Assembly (NCBI GenBank): GCA_944472155.2
Contig: OX235271.1
Location: forward strand, 96,547,256 to 96,611,255
Origin: Trichobilharzia szidati
Taxonomy: Eukaryota; Platyhelminthes; Trematoda; Strigeidida; Schistosomatidae
Direction: 5' to 3'
Length of the DNA stretch: 64,000 nt
Part shown: positions 42,644 through 53,807 of the stretch, in pieces
Position numbering within the stretch: the first letter of the stretch is position 1
Layout: each line of letters starts with the position of its first letter
The notes under the pieces: model-generated
What the model saw: only the letters and a program-made list of their open reading frames with translations
Told to the model about the DNA's origin: nothing
Database searches by the model: none
Made by a program: the position numbers and the translations under genes

Positions 42644-42937
42644 TGTACCGACAGAAGTGAAAGGCCAGGCAACAAATCGTTTATTGAGAAAATCAAGAGA
42701 TATTTCTAGATCTTTATGTACATTATTGTCAGCGGGGAATCAACTTCTTCTGATTGCTTGTTTTCTTGTTGAAGGTTATTCTGTAGTGCTTGTGACCATT
42801 TCTTAGAAAGGTAAGTCATATATCTGCGAATCCCATTTACCCACGTTAAGTCTGGTGTGATTGGTTGGTGAGTTCCTCAAGGTTAAGCTTTTTATTATGT
42901 TTTTTTTTCTCATGGCTTGCAGACAGCTCTCACCACA
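42644..42937 (-). mobile_element. Solo LTR, E3-related divergent family, in LRRC49 intron
   Basis: On the - strand it starts TGTGGTGAGAGCTGTCTGCAAG and ends GTCGGTACA. 294 bp. Flanks CTAG (42640-42643) and CTAC (42938-42941) are an imperfect 4-bp duplication. It sits about 60 bases downstream of a splice donor. Confidence 0.75.
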
Positions 42938-42999
42938 CTACAATCTGTCTACAGATCAGTTAAGAAAAAAAGATAACAAGTAAGTATTCAAGAAATTAC

Positions 43000-43801
43000 C
43001 TTTAATTCCGGTAGTAATTCATGAATTGTCGGTATCCACTTTACAAATACATCCCAGTTCACATGTCGAATAGTTAAAATATCAATATGCTCAAAATGCG
43101 ACGATTTGATCAACCCATTAATGCTGACATCTGCTGGTATATTATTATCATTAACATTATTATTACTACTACTACTATTATTATTTGATTTCATATTTTG
43201 TAAGTCGTTCACCAGTTGAGAGAAATTTTCAAAAATAGTGGCATTTTTCTTGGTGATGTCATTAATTAGAGAATTTGTAATATTGTCATCTGGACGATTA
43301 ACACTCTCTATATCCTCAATAACATAATATCCTTCAATTATTAAGTGATTCCATTCAGTAAAGTAATAAATATATTTCAATGATGAATTATCTGCCAGTT
43401 GATTTAACAACAGTAAATAACTTTCATTTGTCAATGTTCCAGTTGATTTACAGAAGAGCACTTTATTCTTTCTCCTTTTAATGATATCACTATTACATTT
43501 GTATTTTTTATTATTATTTAAATTTTCATGTATTCTCACTACACCTTTCTCTTCTGCATTGTCATCGTCTTCTCCTTCACTTCTTGACGGTGTTGTAGAT
43601 GATGTCAGAGTTGAAGAAGTGGACTGGGATGTCGACAATCTGAATGTATCAAATTTATGCTGATTAAAAGATTTCTTACGATGAAATGCTGGATTGCTTT
43701 CATTGCTTTGACAATTTTCTGAACTAACTGTTATTGATCCATCTTGATTACATAATTTGGCGGTTAATTTTTCAAGATTCTTAGTGAATTCTGTTGTAGG
43801 A
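43000..43801 (-). CDS. LRRC49: LRRC49-like large exon
   Basis: Acceptor TTTTAG before 43801 and donor GTAATT after 43000. 802 bases, the first completing a codon from the previous exon, then 267 codons. It starts PTTEFTKNLEKLTAKLC and has a Ser/Thr-rich and acidic linker (SRSEGEDDDNAEEKG). It then enters a conserved part: TLTNESYLLLLNQLADNS, IIEGYYVIEDIESV, and after an Asn/Ser homopolymer stretch HIDILTIRHVNWDVFVKWIP and IHELLPELK. The last block corresponds to the region of vertebrate LRRC49 in which a filament of short beta strands precedes VLPKLK. The Asn/Ser runs are encoded by ATT/ACT repeats and vary easily in length. Confidence 0.87.
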
Positions 43802-44099
43802 CTAAAAGAAAAAATATATATATAATAGAGGTATGAGTGCGTGGATTAGTTTGTCAGAGCTTTTTCTTTTAATGTTGCGTTTCTTTTATTTCATATTGAC
43901 AGTGCAATGCAAATAAACAAACAAACAAATATTGCTTGTCAGATTTGAAATAATTAAAAGTTTAATCAGAACAGACTTTATTATCATATTTGCATTACAG
44001 TCAGTTAAGTCTTTCAGTAATAATAATGATACTAATCTGTAAGTTTGTGTTCTTTAGCTGAACTCCAACTGAGGAACAAAATCCTAAAGCTCTCTCACT

Positions 44100-44965
44100 T
44101 TTATTCTCTGTATATTCATATATTCTGATGCTGAAGGATTGGACTTCACCGACCCCTAGATTAGAAATAGGAAGTGAAGTGGTAGAGCACGTTGACCCCA
44201 ACGGGTTGATCTCCGACGAAATCTCAGCACGAATACAGAGGGCTAGTTTCGCATATGCCAGTTTACGCCGTCTCTAGCGTAGACGTGACATCCGACTATC
44301 GACCAAAGGATGTGTGTACCGCTCAACACTCCGCTCCGTCCTCCTTTATGGCTATGAGACCTGGCCATTGAGAGTGGAATGCATGAAAAGGGTGGCTAGT
44401 TGTCTTTGATCATAGGTGCCTGCGTTCTATCTCCCGTGTGAAGTGGTATTATAAGGTGAGCAATATTGAGGTTAGGCATTGGTCAAGTGCTAGGTAAGGA
44501 GGGGAAATCAATCGACGAGGTTGTGAAATTACATCTACTGAGATGGTTAGGACATGTGTTACGTATGCCTAGTCATCGCCTTCTTCGACGAGCAATGTTA
44601 GCTGACATAGGGTCAGGCCGAAAAGAGCTAGCGGCGGTCAAACTAAAACATGGCACCAGTCGATGAAATCCACAACAGTTAGTTTAAGCCACGTAGGAAG
44701 GTGTAGACTTCCTGGTTGGGGTCCTCGGGACGGTGAAAACCAATGGTTGGAAACAATCAGTGATATGGCTCAAAATCGTTGTCAGTGGCGCAGATACATC
44801 CACTCCTTGTGACTTATGATTTCCAGTGAAACTGTTTGTTCTTCGTTATTACTATTGCTTTGTCTCACACCTCTGTTTACTGTCTCTAATATGCATTTCT
44901 CCTACTTTCTTCTCTTGCTTTGTGTGCTACATGGAGTGTGGCGACTTGAACTGCCGCACATATGT
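44100..44965 (+). mobile_element. RTE-type LINE copy R4, truncated
   Basis: Carries DWTSPTPRLEIGSEVVEH-like start, then LYGYETWPLRVECMKR, LHLLRWLGHVLRMPSHRLL and the 3' end shared with R1 and R5 (TTGCGCACATATGTGCGGC-like on the opposite strand). Multiple stops. Confidence 0.8.
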
Positions 44966-45079
44966 GCATAGTTCTGTGTCGTAAACCGACCCAACCCCGT
45001 ATATTCATAGGAATAGATTCGGAATTTCTGGTGAGCATAGATTTAATTGTCTTCATAAACTCTTGTTCAATAATTTCTC

Positions 45080-45645
45080 TAGGTTCACAATAATAATAAT
45101 AGTAATATGCGGGGGGGCGATTTTTCAGGAACTTCATATATTGGAAGAACAGAAAGAAGAGCATATCTCCGATTTTCTGAACACGTACCAAAAAGCCTAT
45201 GTCTCAAGGGAACAAATTCTTTAAACAATGCCATTGCTAGGGATTTTCTTGATACGGGGTCATGAGATGGACGTCACAAGATCGTTCAAAATTATCAATA
45301 GGCAAAAGAGTTCAATTCTCCTCAAGTTTACTGAAGCAGTCTTCATCAAGCGCCTGAAACCTGATTTATGCTTTCATAAAGAAGCGGTTATCAACCTTTC
45401 CTTGCCCTGGTAACTGGTTGTTTTCATTCTCTTTTTCATCTGATTACGTAATGTCGAAAGTTTCCATTGTTTAAGATGATTACTGTTCGGGATGAAGTCT
45501 TCATTATTATTAATAGCATTGTATGCATATATTGATTGACTGATTATTGTTTAAAAATGAACCCTTTGTGCAAGTATGCTAAAATTGTTTCTGTAGATAT
45601 ACTTATTAATGTCTTTGGTCTGTAAGCAGCTGATGAGAAGCCAAC
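45080..45645 (+). pseudogene. PLE-4 GIY-YIG C-terminal fragment
   Basis: Begins near CDFSGTSYIGRTERRAYLRF, which is the nuclease core with the catalytic arginine, then SEHVPKSLCLKGTN. One frameshift near 45260 leads into HEMDVTRSFKIINRQKSS and LKFTEAVFIKRLKPDLCFHK ending LSLPW at 45411. A CTGATGAG at 45630-45637 in the 3' tail may be a relic of the hammerhead motif of PLE ends. Only the last ~170 codons are present. Confidence 0.8.
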
Positions 45646-45994
45646 AAAATAAATGATGGTACCACTTTATTCTGTACAAACTGTTGTTCTTGCTTTATTC
45701 AAAATAATAATATAACTCCTTTACGATTAATTTGAACTTAGAACTAGGAAGGGTATGCATATGGTTTAAAACTTTCAACACTTTTCCACTTCTCACTGAT
45801 TATTATTGATCAGCTCAGTCGTAGACGTTACCTCCTTTTCTACTGTACATTGTCGTCTGTTTTATTTTCATCAAATTTTCATACTCTACTTTTACTTGTA
45901 CGTTTCTAAAGTATGGCTACTTGAAATGATGGAATCTTTTGAAGAGTTCTACCTGGATAATTCAGTCAATCAAACGTCAGTTCATACGGTATAT

Positions 45995-46310
45995 TGCATG
46001 GAGGAATTCATCATGAGCTGACATCAGTTAGAGAACCATTGGAAAACCCGCCAAGGAGTACTGGACAGCTGTTCCATCCTAGTTTGGGACCCTTCAGCAG
46101 TACGCACCCACCTCAACGGTTTGAAAACAGGACCTTCTGGTTACAAGGCGAGCTAGCTCGTAGACGATTATGCCACTGGGACCCGATCCAATGGCCAGTT
46201 CATGAATTCTAACTTCTACCAATTCACGACATAGCGCGACCATTTCGCAATGTCTTCTTCGATGAGTTACTGCCTAACCTTCAACCTGCTGTGCCCTACT
46301 GGTCACGGCT
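45995..46310 (-). mobile_element. SINE family A, copy A7
   Basis: On the - strand a full head and body, with a ribozyme-like part GTACTGCTGAAGGGTCCCAA...GGATGGAACAGC that has lost both core strands. Confidence 0.75.
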
Positions 46311-46384
46311 TCCCATTAGAACGCCAAGTTTACTGCCTGAATAGGGCCAGTCGCTAGTGAACATCAGATTAATTTTCAAGTATT

Positions 46385-46503
46385 GGTTGTTGTAGGGATT
46401 TTGTTTGATTGCATGGAGGATTTCATCATGAGCTGACATGAGTTAGAGAACCACTGGAAAACCTGGGAGTACTGGACAGCTGTTTCGTCCTTAGTTGGGA
46501 CTC
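46385..46503 (-). mobile_element. SINE family A, partial 3' copy
   Basis: Repeats the 3' half of the neighbouring A7 copy in the same orientation, from GGAGGATTTCATCATGAGCT to GTTTCGTCCTTAGTTGGGAC. Confidence 0.75.
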
Positions 46504-46964
46504 TGTATATAACATTATTTTCCTGTTAGAAGGCATTCTCTCTCGAGAGAGAGACAGTGGCTTGAATACGAATCACAGACACTTGCATTCAAAATAATTA
46601 AACCTCAATTTATTCATTTCTCAACTACTAAATTACTTTACTAGACAGTAGCTAGTGTATTATTTCTGTCTATACGGAGAAATTAAAAACTCAATTACCC
46701 ACAAACTGGATGGTTATATAATCGACTCACATGACACTGAGATCTCTGCTAAATGAAAAATCACCTGAATGAAACAGGAAATTTTATTAAAATAATCTAC
46801 GCCAATCATTTTAATAGGGATTAAGACCCGTAACTGTTATCCTTTACTTACTCACCTTATGATTACAATTAATTAACTTCGATTTGAGCAGTGTGTTTAC
46901 CTTCTTTGTACTCTATTGATTTCTCTATTTGTTGTTACTTTTTTCAAATTTTTTCATTGATTAC
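46504..46964. other. Intron sequence
   Basis: No feature recognised; a short CTCTCTCGAGAGAGAG palindrome is near 46537. Confidence 0.4.
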
Positions 46965-47125
46965 AGCTTGATTCCACACCGTATTTTTGGTACAAGTATG
47001 GAATTTATAGCATATGATATTGGTAGCCCAAATTTCGCAGGTCGACCATAGATATCAGGTGTGTGTCGGGAGGGGATCGAACCCCAGACCATTTGCATGG
47101 TCTGCGAGAGTCCTAACCACTGTAT
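46965..47125 (-). mobile_element. SINE family C, first body type
   Basis: Contains CACACCGTATTTTTGGTACAAG, then CAGGTCGACCATAGATATCAGG and a head with GGGATCGAACCCC, as in C1 on the opposite strand. Confidence 0.75.
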
Positions 47126-47937
47126 TCGTTAGATTATCTGTTCCTGTTCAAGTTATTGTAAACTTATCATTTTTATTTTTCTCCACAGGTTTATTTGTAA
47201 CTCTCTAATTAGTTTTTATGCTGTTTCCACTTTCTTCTTTCCGAGGTAGATTTAGTCACGAAATTACTTCAGCTAGAGAACCATCAAAAACTAGGAAGTA
47301 TTGGACCGCTAATGCCTCCAAGTTTGAACTTCTTCAGTAGTCCGCACTCACAACCACATCATGGATGTAAATATTAATTCACTGCTTTTTGGAGATTGTT
47401 TTCGAGATGAGTGATTTGAATATCTACGGGGTGGGCGGTGGGAGTTGGTAGCATGAATGGTGTCGTGTGAGGACAGTAACTCGAAAATGTCATTCATTGG
47501 GACTGGTGTCATATCACGAATTGATGTAACTTAGAATTAATGAAATTGAATCACAGAGTATTTGCTAAATGATAAGGTGCTTACCTTGTAGCCTGAAGGT
47601 CCTGCGTTCAACGCTTAGTGGGGTGGAGTCATGGGTGTGCATTGAAATGGAAGTCTAGAAGTTCAGTCATCCTACCCGTAAACCGAATATCTCAGTACTT
47701 GCTCCTTTCATCAATTTTATAAATGAGAAAGTTCAGTAAGGCATAATAAATTCAGCTGAGTATTCAGTGTTGAAAACTAACCAGCAGAAAATTCTTTAGT
47801 CTGGATTATTTTATCTTTTGGTATTTTCACAATTAAATGTAAATGAGACTATTGACTTTAATCATCAGCCTTCTATGTAAGATTAAAATTTTTTGTACAC
47901 AGTGGCCATCGTTGCAACTTACTAACTTTGCTACTTT

Positions 47938-48272
47938 TGTGGTGAGAGCTGTCTACTAGCCAAATTGGTAGACAGTAATTGACGTCAATATTTACGTTCC
48001 CAAGATTTGTCGTGAGAAAATGTGAACAAAGATTGATTCAAAACCGACCACAGCAGACTTTGCGTAGGCGGATGCAGTTAACATATAGAGGATTTGACAT
48101 TCAAGAAACAGTCACAAATAGATGAAAGATTAACTTTACGTGAGAAACAACCAATCGGAAGACTGTGTTTGTTTGCTTAAATATCCATAGTAATGTACAT
48201 GAAAATATATAAATATGCGTTGATTTCCTTAATAAATGATCTGTTGCCTGGCCCTTGTCTTCTGTTGTTACA
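47938..48272 (+). mobile_element. Solo LTR of the E3 family
   Basis: 335 bp, TGTGGTGAGAG to TTGTTACA, flanked by CTTT at 47934-47937 and 48273-48276. It carries the 21-bp segment that the E3 5' LTR lacks. It lies in the 8-kb intron of the LRRC49-like gene and is the product of LTR-LTR recombination after insertion. Confidence 0.92.
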
Positions 48273-48549
48273 CTTTCACTATCCTTAAATTTAGCGAATT
48301 TATGACAAGATGTACTTCATCAAAATTCCCTCAGTAATTTCGATTGATGATACGCTCTTGTTGTATTCAGATCATGTTGATGATGATGATAACGATAAGT
48401 GAAGTGTGAATTGAATTTCAAGTGATGAGTTTTTCTTTAGCGTGTCAGTTATACCTCAAACCTAGATTGACTGTTTTTGTTTGTTCTTTTTTCCACGCGT
48501 TTTATTATTATTATTTGAATTGCTTTAAATTGCTAGCATAGATTTGTGT

Positions 48550-50015
48550 TTATTTATACTCTCTGTCTGTCTGTTTTCGACATAGAACTTTGCACATATG
48601 TGCGGCAGTTCAAGTCGCCACACTCCATTTAGCACACAAAGTAAGAGAAGAAAGTAGGAGAAATGCATAATATAGAAAGTAAACAGAGGTGTGAGACAAA
48701 GCAATAGTAATAACGAAGAACAAACAGTTTCACTGGAAATCATAAGTCACAAGGAGTGGATGTATCTGCGCCATTGACAACGATTTTGAGCCATGTCACC
48801 AATTGTTTCCAACCATTGGTTTTTACCGTCCCGAGGACCCCAACCAGGAAGTCTACACCTTCCTACGTGGCTTAAACTAACTGTTGTGGATTTCATCGAC
48901 TGGTGCCATGTTTTGGTGTGATCACCGCCAGCTATTTTCCAGCCTGACCCTATGTCAGCTAACATTGCCCGTCGAAGAAGGCGATGACTAGGCATACGTA
49001 ACACATGTCCTAACCATCTCAGTAGATGTAATTTCACAACCTCGTCGATTGATTTCCCCTCCTTACCTAGCACTCGACCGATGCCTAACCTCAATATTGC
49101 TCACCTTATAATACCACTTCACACGGGAGATAGAACGCAGGCACCTATGATCAAAGACAACTAGCCACCCTTTTCATGCATTCCACTCTCAATGGCCAGG
49201 TCTCACAGCCATAAAGGAGGACGGAGCGGACTGATGAGCAGTACACCCGCCCCTTGGTCGATAGTCGGATGTCACAGCTACGCCAGAGACGGTGTAAACT
49301 GGCATATGCGAAACTAGCCCTCTGTATTTGTGTTGAGATTTTGTCAGCGATCAACCCTTTGAGGCTGATGGTACTTCCCAAGTAAGTGAAGCGGTCAGTG
49401 TGCTCTACCACTTCACTTCCTATTTCTAATCTAGGAGTCAGTGTAGTCCAGTCCTGTAACATCATCTTACATTTGGCGGGAGCGAATCGCATGCCAAACA
49501 TTCGCAGATTGCAGCTCAAGGTGTTCAGAAAACTCTGCATTTTGTCAGCGTCCTCACCTAGAAGGACTATGTCCTCTGCATATTCTAAGTCATCGAGATT
49601 ATTCCCTAGTAGCAAGTCAATCCCCGAGTCTCTGAAGTGACTTAGGGTTAAGTCCATTAGTACATCTATGATGAAATTGAATAGAAATGGGGATAGTGAG
49701 CATCCCTGAAGGAAATTACCAGTTGTCACCACTTCAGATGACAACTCACCGTAAGCCCTCACCTGGCTGCATGAGTTCGATTAGAGTGCCTTGATTAGTG
49801 CAATGTATTTTCTCGGCATTCCCTTTACAGCCAAGCATCGCCAGAGAGCCTCTCTGTCGACAGAATCGAATTCCGCCTTTAGGTCAAGAAATATAACGAC
49901 TGTTGGACGGCGGTAAGAATGCCTTTGTTCTAGAATCTGTCGAAGGGTTAAGATATTATCAATACACCCTCTTCCTGGCCTAAAACCTGCCTGGTTCTCT
50001 CGTGTTTGTGCCTCC
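48550..50015 (-). mobile_element. RTE-type LINE copy R5, 5'-truncated
   Basis: The longest RTE copy. It extends upstream of the open frame to about 50015, where RENQAGFRPGRGCIDNI and RRPTVVIFLDLKAEFDSVD can be read before a stop. It ends in the same CTGT-rich 3' tail (48562-48575) as R1. Confidence 0.85.
49151..49762 (-). CDS. RTE reverse transcriptase fragment of R5
   Basis: 203 open codons beginning at an internal ATG. It contains GNFLQGCSLSPFLFNFIIDV and the catalytic box LEYAEDIVLLGEDADK, where the second residue pair reads E-D instead of D-D. The thumb sequence follows, with LNTLSCNLRMFGMRFAPAKC and SVRSVLLYGCETWPLR. The fingers are just upstream beyond a stop. The Asp-to-Glu change in the metal-binding pair would be expected to impair synthesis. 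This is a remnant, not an independent gene. Confidence 0.8.
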   Translation of the reverse strand: MRAYGELSSEVVTTGNFLQGCSLSPFLFNFIIDVLMDLTLSHFRDSGIDLLLGNNLDDLEYAEDIVLLGEDADKMQSFLNTLSCNLRMFGMRFAPAKCKMMLQDWTTLTPRLEIGSEVVEHTDRFTYLGSTISLKGLIADKISTQIQRASFAYASLHRLWRSCDIRLSTKGRVYCSSVRSVLLYGCETWPLRVECMKRVASCL

Positions 50016-50379
50016 CGAGAATTATACTGGTTTCAATTTCAATACTTGGAGGGAAACGTAAAATAATTCTGAACAAGTAAATTGTGCTCTACGCTGAACA
50101 ATACAGACTATCTATTAAGTAACATTTCGTCTGAATAAAAGTTTAAATTGTGAATAATACTTCCTGTGTGTACTTTGGTGGTGAATTACCTATTGTTGCT
50201 GTAAGTTTCTTTAAATTAACAGTATGTGGAAGCTGCATCACGAAGTTTATTTTTGACTGTTTATTCTCCTAGTTTGATTTGTCTTTGATATTTGAAGACC
50301 ACTAGCATAGTGTTTAGGGGATTTGCATTTCTGCTTGTTGTCACTCACTGGTAATGAACATCTAGAATATATAAAAGAC
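50016..50379. other. Intron sequence
   Basis: No feature recognised. Confidence 0.4.
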
Positions 50380-50393
50380 TAACTACTGAATAA

Positions 50394-50700
50394 GTAAAAA
50401 CACAGTTTTTGTTCAGCGAAGAAATTTCTTTTCAACGACTTCATTTTCAAGCTGTACAGTCGTATTTATATTACAGAAAAGGTCATTAAGTGGCACTAAA
50501 TAATTGCTCAGTCAATATACATATATGTGATAAGAATAACGATTATTAAAATGTTATAAGGGGTAGAGTTGAAGTGGATAAATTACAAAATTATTAAAGA
50601 TTGTTTTATAAGTGAATTTTCTGTAATATAAATACGACTGTACAGCTTGAAAATGAAGTCGTTGAAAAGAAATTTCTTCGCTGAACAAAAACTGTGTTTT
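50394..50700. mobile_element. Fold-back element with ~85-bp arms and 14-bp target duplication
   Basis: Left arm 50396-50480 and right arm 50617-50701 are near-perfect inverted copies. The element is flanked by TAACTACTGAATAA at 50380-50393 and 50701-50714. Arm sequence (CTGTACAGCTTGAAAATGAAGTCGTT...GAAAAG) resembles the PLE-1 3' region at 13495-13545. The inner part also shares a GGTcattAAGTGGCA-type stretch with 13290-13390, so it may derive from PLE terminal repeats. Confidence 0.8.
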
Positions 50701-50714
50701 TAACTACTGAATAA

Positions 50715-51282
50715 TCGATATAAGTAGCTGTATACCAGCAATATCAACCAATAATGCTTTCTAAACACATAGAAGTATTCTTAATACTGAAAAACAGTTT
50801 CGTTCATTTGCGGCACAGATCATCTGCAAACTTTCACATATAGTGATCTGGATAATTTCAGTTTCTCAAGGAAACCGTAATGAAATTTCGCCTCGAACAG
50901 TGTAAATTGCAAGTTAATTAACGAAATGCAAATTTGCATGTGAATCCATGTCGCTTAGTGCTATTGTCAACGATTTGAACATTGAGCTGTTCAGCTCATT
51001 ATTGGACACTTTGACGACTGGTTAGTCAACACACAATGAACAATGTCATTTTGTGTAGTAGCAAGTCTAATGGAATTTGATTGGTCAGGTTTTCGACTTA
51101 TTTATCAAATGCTACAAGACTCATTTTGATTCATAACAGTTAAATGCTTATAATAGAATATAGATGGGAAACATAGTAGTGGTACCAGAATTGTCTCTAG
51201 GAATTCGCTGAGGGGATGATTAATGCTTCTTATTAATATCGTTTTCAATTAGCTATATAAGTTTTTAAGAGTTTGACCATGG
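50715..51282. other. Intron sequence
   Basis: No feature recognised. Confidence 0.4.
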
Positions 51283-51620
51283 ATTGATATCATTTAGAGA
51301 ACCATTGAAAACCAGGGAGTACTGGACAGCCGTTTCATCCTAGTTTGGGAATAATCGGCAGTACGCATCCACCACCAGGGATCGAATCTAGGACCTTCTG
51401 GTTACAAGGCAAGCTCTAGACCATTCAGCCACTGGGACCCAATTCAATGGCCAGTCCATGAATTCTAACTTCTACCAATTCGTGATTTAGTGCGACCACC
51501 AACCAGTGTCATCGGTAGGAAATCCATCCTCACACGTGACATCTGAATGGACCTCACTGGTCACGACTTCCCACTAGAACTCCAGGAAACTCCATTCTGT
51601 AGCAAGTCACTAGCGAGCAT
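51283..51620 (-). mobile_element. SINE family A, copy A8
   Basis: Minus-oriented head (CCACTGGGACCC, GGGATCGAATC) and a ribozyme-like part GTACTGCCGATTATTCCCAA...GGATGAAAC, degenerate in the first core strand. Lies 160 bases downstream of the 51786 donor. Confidence 0.75.
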
Positions 51621-51785
51621 CAATCCGTGGTCAAACTCGTAAAAACAAATTTAAACCTTACAAACCAACTCTTGAAAATATAAGTTTTTGTTTAATAGTT
51701 GAATTATTCATGACTATCACTGAAAATAACTTTCAAGAAATTATAATATCTAAATCATTAGAATGATACAATTATGTAGACTAAC

Positions 51786-52021
51786 TTTCTTTCATCATTG
51801 ATTTCTAGTGTATTTTTATTTTGTTCAGAATTCGCATTCCCTTTTAAGTGATTTGATAAACTATCTACAAAGGTTGTCGGTGTTAACTGTAGTCCAGATT
51901 GTAAACACTCTTCATTTCCAGATGATGATGATGATGGTGATGATAGTGATAATCTTGGCGCTGTAGATTTCCGACAATTTTCATCCATACGAATTCTATT
52001 GTTTGTTTCATTTTTAATAGG
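51786..52021 (-). CDS. LRRC49: LRRC49-like exon, low-complexity linker
   Basis: Acceptor CTCACTAAAG before 52021 and donor GTTAGT after 51786. 236 bases, phase 0 in and two bases over, which the next exon's single leading base completes. Reads PIKNETNNRIRMDENC, then a Ser-rich run (LSLSSPSSSSSGNEEC) and TPTTFVDSLSNHLKGNANSE. It has no recognised domain; the assignment rests on strand, position, splice sites and phase match. Confidence 0.7.
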
Positions 52022-52372
52022 CTTTAGTGAGAGAGAGTTAATGCGAAGAAAACACGAAAATAAGCGATTATTTTAATTCACAATGAAATGGGTTATTTAA
52101 TAGCCACTTGTCGTAGATTTCAAGCGTTCATGAATTCCTTTGTAATATGAAATAGGTTGCTTGGATATATCTATTTTTCTGGTATTAATTTAAATAGAGT
52201 GTAGAGCCTTTAGTGTTAATTGTTTTGAACTCTAAAGTGTCATCTAGACAGCTACTGAGTTAAGATAAATATCCCCCCCTTGGAATAACTGTTAGTGCTT
52301 GATGTAATTGACTGCCTTTTAATCAGACGGGATACGATTGTACTGCGCTCGGTCAAAGTTAACCTTAATTTT

Positions 52373-52925
52373 GGTATTAGATGATTGGAGGCGATCGGCA
52401 GGAAGCCTTGCTCGACCAAGGTTTCATGCTAGTTGACACTCACCAGCAAGGTGTATCTGCAACCTCGAAGAGACTCATGTTCCTTCTGGGATTCAGACCC
52501 ACGTCACCCAGTGCTGCAGTTTGAGACCTTAACACTGAGCTATTTAGGCTCTCGATTGACCTCCTGTAGGACTGTATTCGATATTTTTGATTGGACAATA
52601 GCCACCTAGCAAGATGGCCACATTTCAAACTTGACTGATAGAATTCAGTCTACACCGAAGATAGGACTAGACACATTATACTAATTACTGACTAGTGTCT
52701 AATCAAAAATACTGAATACACTCCTACAGGAGGTCAATCGAGAGCCTAAATAGCTCAGTGTTAAGGTCTCTGAGTGCAGCACTGGGTGATGTGGGTTTGA
52801 ATCTCAAAAGGGACATGAGTCTCTTCGAGGTTGCAGATACACCTTGCTGGTGAGTGTCAACTAGCATGAAATCTTGGTCGAGCAAGGCTTCCTGCCGATT
52901 GCCTCCAATCATCTAATATCAACAA
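52373..52925. repeat. Palindromic pair of SINE family B copies (~205-bp arms)
   Basis: The left arm (52373-52578, -) and right arm (52717-52922, +) are inverted copies of a SINE. Its head reads TAAATAGCTCAGTGTTAAGG, and its body has GATACACCTTGCTGGTGAGT and CTTCCTGCCGATTGCCTCCA. About 140 bases separate them. The open reading frames of about 60 codons at the two ends are mirror images and not genes. Confidence 0.85.
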
Positions 52926-53694
52926 TTCACAGTGCGCCGTGAGCCACCTAGTGGCATGGCGGCCACATTGCAAACTCGACTGATAGAATTCAGTCTGCAT
53001 CAAAAAGAGGACCAGATACACCCATTACACTAGGTACTGACTAATATACAATCAAAAAGGAACCTCACTTTTACTAGTGCTAGCTATTAAGTAATTCTAA
53101 AGTGAATCATTTATTATGGGCAGAAAAACAAACGGTTAGTCTTTTCCTAATATGTCAGACTTTTGTGGCTATAATCTCAATTAATTTTGATAATCTTATC
53201 ATTTTACGTGCTGTGGTTGATGGTGTCTGTCAGTGAAATCTATGACGCATGCCTCGGCCTATTTAGGACTAGTCAGCTGCATATATCTGCATCCCTACTA
53301 AGTACTATTGTTTCCAAGGAAATTCAAAACCATCGCCCATCTTTTCGGAAGTCAAAGTATTATCCACTAGACCGCAATAGCTACCACTTGTGAAATGATC
53401 CTCCTCGATCCCAATTCTAGCCACCACTAACCAAATAGTACCATATTAATCGAAGAATCCACACTATGAGCTAACATGTTTACAGAGAATGCACAACTCA
53501 GTGCAATAAATAAATTCAAAATAATTATTGCATCAAATGTTATTTTGTTTTATACTCATTTCCTTTATTATTTGTGGTAACTCATACATCTAAGCCTAAT
53601 GTCTGATTTCTACTCTCCTTACCTGTAAGTTTCATAATTCTTATTTAACAGATTTCGTTAATTTCCCGTATCTAGGAAAAGTGTGTCTATAGGA
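52926..53694. other. Intron sequence with a SINE-B-like border
   Basis: 52930-53010 continues SINE-B-like sequence (CGACTGATAGAATTCAGTCT). The rest is unrecognised. Confidence 0.35.
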
Positions 53695-53807
53695 TGAAAT
53701 TTTTAACACACCACCATACGCGCCAGTGGTTTAATAGTGGGATGCTTGCCCAACACGCAGTTGATTCCCAGTAGATGCACTCCTGAACCTTACTTAGCCA
53801 GTAGTAA
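53695..53807 (+). mobile_element. SINE family C, diverged, interrupted by a solo LTR
   Basis: Has CCAGTGGTTTAATAGTGGGATGC and AGTTGATTCCC in place of A and B boxes, then TGCACTCCTGAACCTTACT. The LTR at 53808 cuts it. Decayed, so confidence is limited. Confidence 0.45.

Noticed and set aside
52440..52912. Two similar ~62-codon - strand frames at 52.4 and 52.7 kb
   Set aside because: They arise from the mirrored SINE-B arms and start or stop inside the repeat.
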